From an uncultured Synergistales bacterium (GTDB lineage Bacteria; Synergistota; Synergistia; Synergistales; Aminobacteriaceae): DNA of 7,196 nucleotides. Positions 5,629 through 7,196 of the stretch are shown here, in pieces. Each line of letters opens with the position of its first letter. The first letter of the stretch is position 1. The translations under genes were made by a program, and so were the position numbers. Below the pieces are notes generated by a model that was not told where the DNA came from, searched no databases, and was given only the letters and a program-made list of their open reading frames with translations. The DNA is taken from positions 497 to 7,692 of the forward strand of contig CAJODX010000098.1 of the NCBI GenBank assembly GCA_905233295.1, written 5' to 3'.

Positions 5629-6584
5629 CTACTGATTTTTTTGCGGCAAAATTTTCCAGAGTTCCTCGCTTGTGTTTAAAGAAATTTTTTCGCCGCCTGT
5701 GAATCTGCCGATAATACGCGACTGAATATTTTCAGATTTTAATTCAGCCTGAGCCTCTGAAAGTTTTTCCGGCGCAATAACAGCTATTAACATTCCCGAT
5801 GAAATTAAATTCATGTAATCAAAATTTAATTTTTCTGACGCTCTTAACGTTAAATCTGAAACAGGAATTTCATTTTTATAAATTTCCATGCCCAGATCTG
5901 CGCCCTGCTGGACTTCGTATAATGCTCCGCTGATGCCGCCTTCTGTGGGGTCGTGCATGTAACGCGCAAAATCCTCAGAATTTTTGCCGGTCTTACAACT
6001 GAAAAATTTTCGCCCCAGCCTTTTATGCGTTTTATTTCGTTTTCACTAAAAAAATTTTTTAATAAATCTTCGCGGTCATTTGCGATAATGCTCATGCCTT
6101 CAAGTCCTGCGTGTCCTGTCGCTAAAATAAAATCGCCTTTCTGAATTTTTTTCGCGCTTAACTCGCAACGCGTCATTCCGAGCATTGTTCCTGAGATTAC
6201 AGGCTCTGAATATTTTTCAGTGAGTTCCGTATGACCTCCGGCAATCGCAATATTTAATTTTTTGCACGTCTCGTGAATTTCGTCCATTATGCCGGCAATA
6301 AAAGACACGCCCATGGAGTCCGGCACTATCAGAGTTACGACGAGCCACGAAGGATCAGCACCCTTGCAGGCTAAATCGTTCGCGTTGATATGAACGAGCA
6401 ATGAACCCGCGTTTTTTGCCGCACCTGTTACAGGGTCTGAAGCCGCAACTAAAATTCCCTCCGGAACTTTTATTAATGCCGCGTCTTCGCCAATGCCGCC
6501 GCCTACGAGAAGATCATCGCGCAACGCTCCAGTAAAATCCAAAACGCTTTTTTTTAATATATCCGGCTGTAATTTTCCCGGCAT
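5629..6584 (-). pseudogene. AIR synthase-related (HypE/PurM-superfamily) gene with a one-base frameshift
   Basis: Two reading frames together give one complete protein of about 318 residues. The first frame, from ATG 6584, holds the N-terminal domain. It has GGGIGEDAALI near 28-38, ASDPVTGA, VHINANDLACKGADP, a GGHTE motif, and the start of the C-terminal domain to FSVVRPAKIL. The second frame, down to the stop at 5629, holds MHDPTEGGISGALYE, SSGMLIAV and a final IGRFTGG segment. These are ATP-binding and dimer features of the PurM/ThiL/SelD/HypE fold; the exact substrate of this AIR-synthase-like branch is unknown to me. One base is missing at about 5973-5985. Adding a G beside the GG at 5973-5974 would read RPAKILRDFARYMHDPTEGG; adding an A to the A-run at 5981-5985 also restores the frame. 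No classical slippery heptamer fits. Without correction the protein ends in 30-odd unrelated residues after the break. The start lies 3 nt after the upstream stop, suggesting coupled translation. A real mutation or a sequencing error are both possible. Confidence 0.85.
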
Positions 6585-6587
6585 TTT

Positions 6588-7196
6588 TCAATCACCACTC
6601 AAAAAAATTTTTCTTAAAATTTCAAGACCCTTTTCAAGTCCCAAAAGAGAAGGTCGGCTCAGATATTTTTCGGGAACTTCATAAACTTTTACGCCTTTTT
6701 CAATCAGAATTTTTGTCCATTCGCGGCTGTAAAAATCTTTGAGAGTTGCGTGATTCATTGTTCCCGTTTGAATTATGTAAACGTCAAGATTTTTATTTTC
6801 GAGAGATTTTAACACGCGCTCTGCTCCCCACGCGGCTATTGAACTTCCCTGACGCAAAGGCACGGCATCTGGAGCTGCGTTGACACCGCCGGCAAGCGAA
6901 ATTAAATTTGCAGCCCATGAATCCGGCGTACACGTGTAAATTTCTTTTGATGTCGCTTCAATAAACGCGTGAAAATTTTTCGATGATGAGCGCGCTGTTT
7001 TCATCATGCGGAGTTTTTTTATCGCGTTTTCTGAATCAAGCCCAAGCGTTTCGCCTAAAGTTTGCAGATAAGATTCAAAATTTTCCCATGACGGCGGATC
7101 AAGATTTATGATTTTTACTCCGGCACGTTCAAGAATTTCGTATAAATTCGGATTAAGTCGCACGGCAAAACTCCGCGTTACGACAACATCAGGTTT
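6588..7196 (-). CDS. ABC-transporter periplasmic binding protein, TroA/BtuF/FecB type, N-terminus outside window
   Basis: The frame is open from the right edge to the stop at 6590-6588, 202 residues. It enters at KPDVVVTRSFAV, the strand before the hinge in helical-backbone binding proteins for iron-siderophores, haem, cobalamin and molybdate. It continues LYEILERAGVKIINLDPP, then the long connecting helix (ESYLQTLGETLGLDSENA) and the second lobe (DSWAANLISLAGGVN). It ends RPSLLGLEKGLEILRKIF, the usual terminal helix. The first lobe and any signal peptide or lipobox lie beyond the edge, so location and ligand cannot be assigned. A GTG at 7163 is internal, not the start. It lies 3 nt upstream of the AIR-synthase-related gene, so the two probably share a transcript; no permease or ATPase gene is visible. 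Confidence 0.85.
   Translation of the reverse strand, partial: KPDVVVTRSFAVRLNPNLYEILERAGVKIINLDPPSWENFESYLQTLGETLGLDSENAIKKLRMMKTARSSSKNFHAFIEATSKEIYTCTPDSWAANLISLAGGVNAAPDAVPLRQGSSIAAWGAERVLKSLENKNLDVYIIQTGTMNHATLKDFYSREWTKILIEKGVKVYEVPEKYLSRPSLLGLEKGLEILRKIFLSGD

Noticed and set aside
5978..5990. Programmed -1 frameshift in the AIR-synthase-related gene
   Set aside because: The GCA AAA ATT context is not a proper slippery heptamer and no downstream stem is evident; a simple one-base deletion or error is more economical.

Overview
The window looks like chromosomal DNA from a Gram-negative-type anaerobe with low to moderate G+C. Junctions and ribosome-binding spacers are full of A-run/T-run blocks. 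The order HIT protein - ribosomal protein S21 - YqeY, a large DhnA-type class I aldolase, a HypE-like AIR-synthase relative and a periplasmic-type metal-chelate binding protein suggest Synergistota. That is a guess from gene content; a Firmicutes-type lineage is not excluded. No mobile element, CRISPR array, tRNA or rRNA was seen.

Layout. Positions 1-1165 (minus) hold a WbuB-like glycosyltransferase that runs off the left edge and has no ATG or GTG at its expected start; an ACG sits where the start should be. Positions 1201-1430 carry no protein gene. On the minus strand they hold a full-consensus promoter, about 115 nt that fold into nested helices, and an intrinsic terminator just upstream of the glycosyltransferase. 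This is an unassigned small RNA or riboswitch-like leader. Positions 1431-2566 (minus) are a class I fructose-bisphosphate aldolase with its own terminator. The 2567-2819 junction holds overlapping, opposed promoters for the aldolase and for the leucine gene, followed on the plus strand by a 24-codon leader peptide and an attenuator. Positions 2820-4352 (plus) are leuA. From 4417 to the right edge everything is on the minus strand. In transcription order it runs: a binding-protein fragment, an AIR-synthase-related gene broken by a one-base frameshift, then HIT, rpsU, a terminator, an AT-rich heptamer repeat, and yqeY converging on leuA.

How the parts fit. leuA makes the first committed intermediate of leucine synthesis and appears to be controlled by translation-coupled attenuation. 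The aldolase is central carbon metabolism. HIT/rpsU/yqeY is a housekeeping, translation-associated cluster. The binding protein and AIR-synthase-like gene are separated by 3 nt and are probably co-transcribed. The items most worth a second look are the structured RNA before the glycosyltransferase, the leuA attenuator with its opposed promoters, the ACG start and the frameshift.
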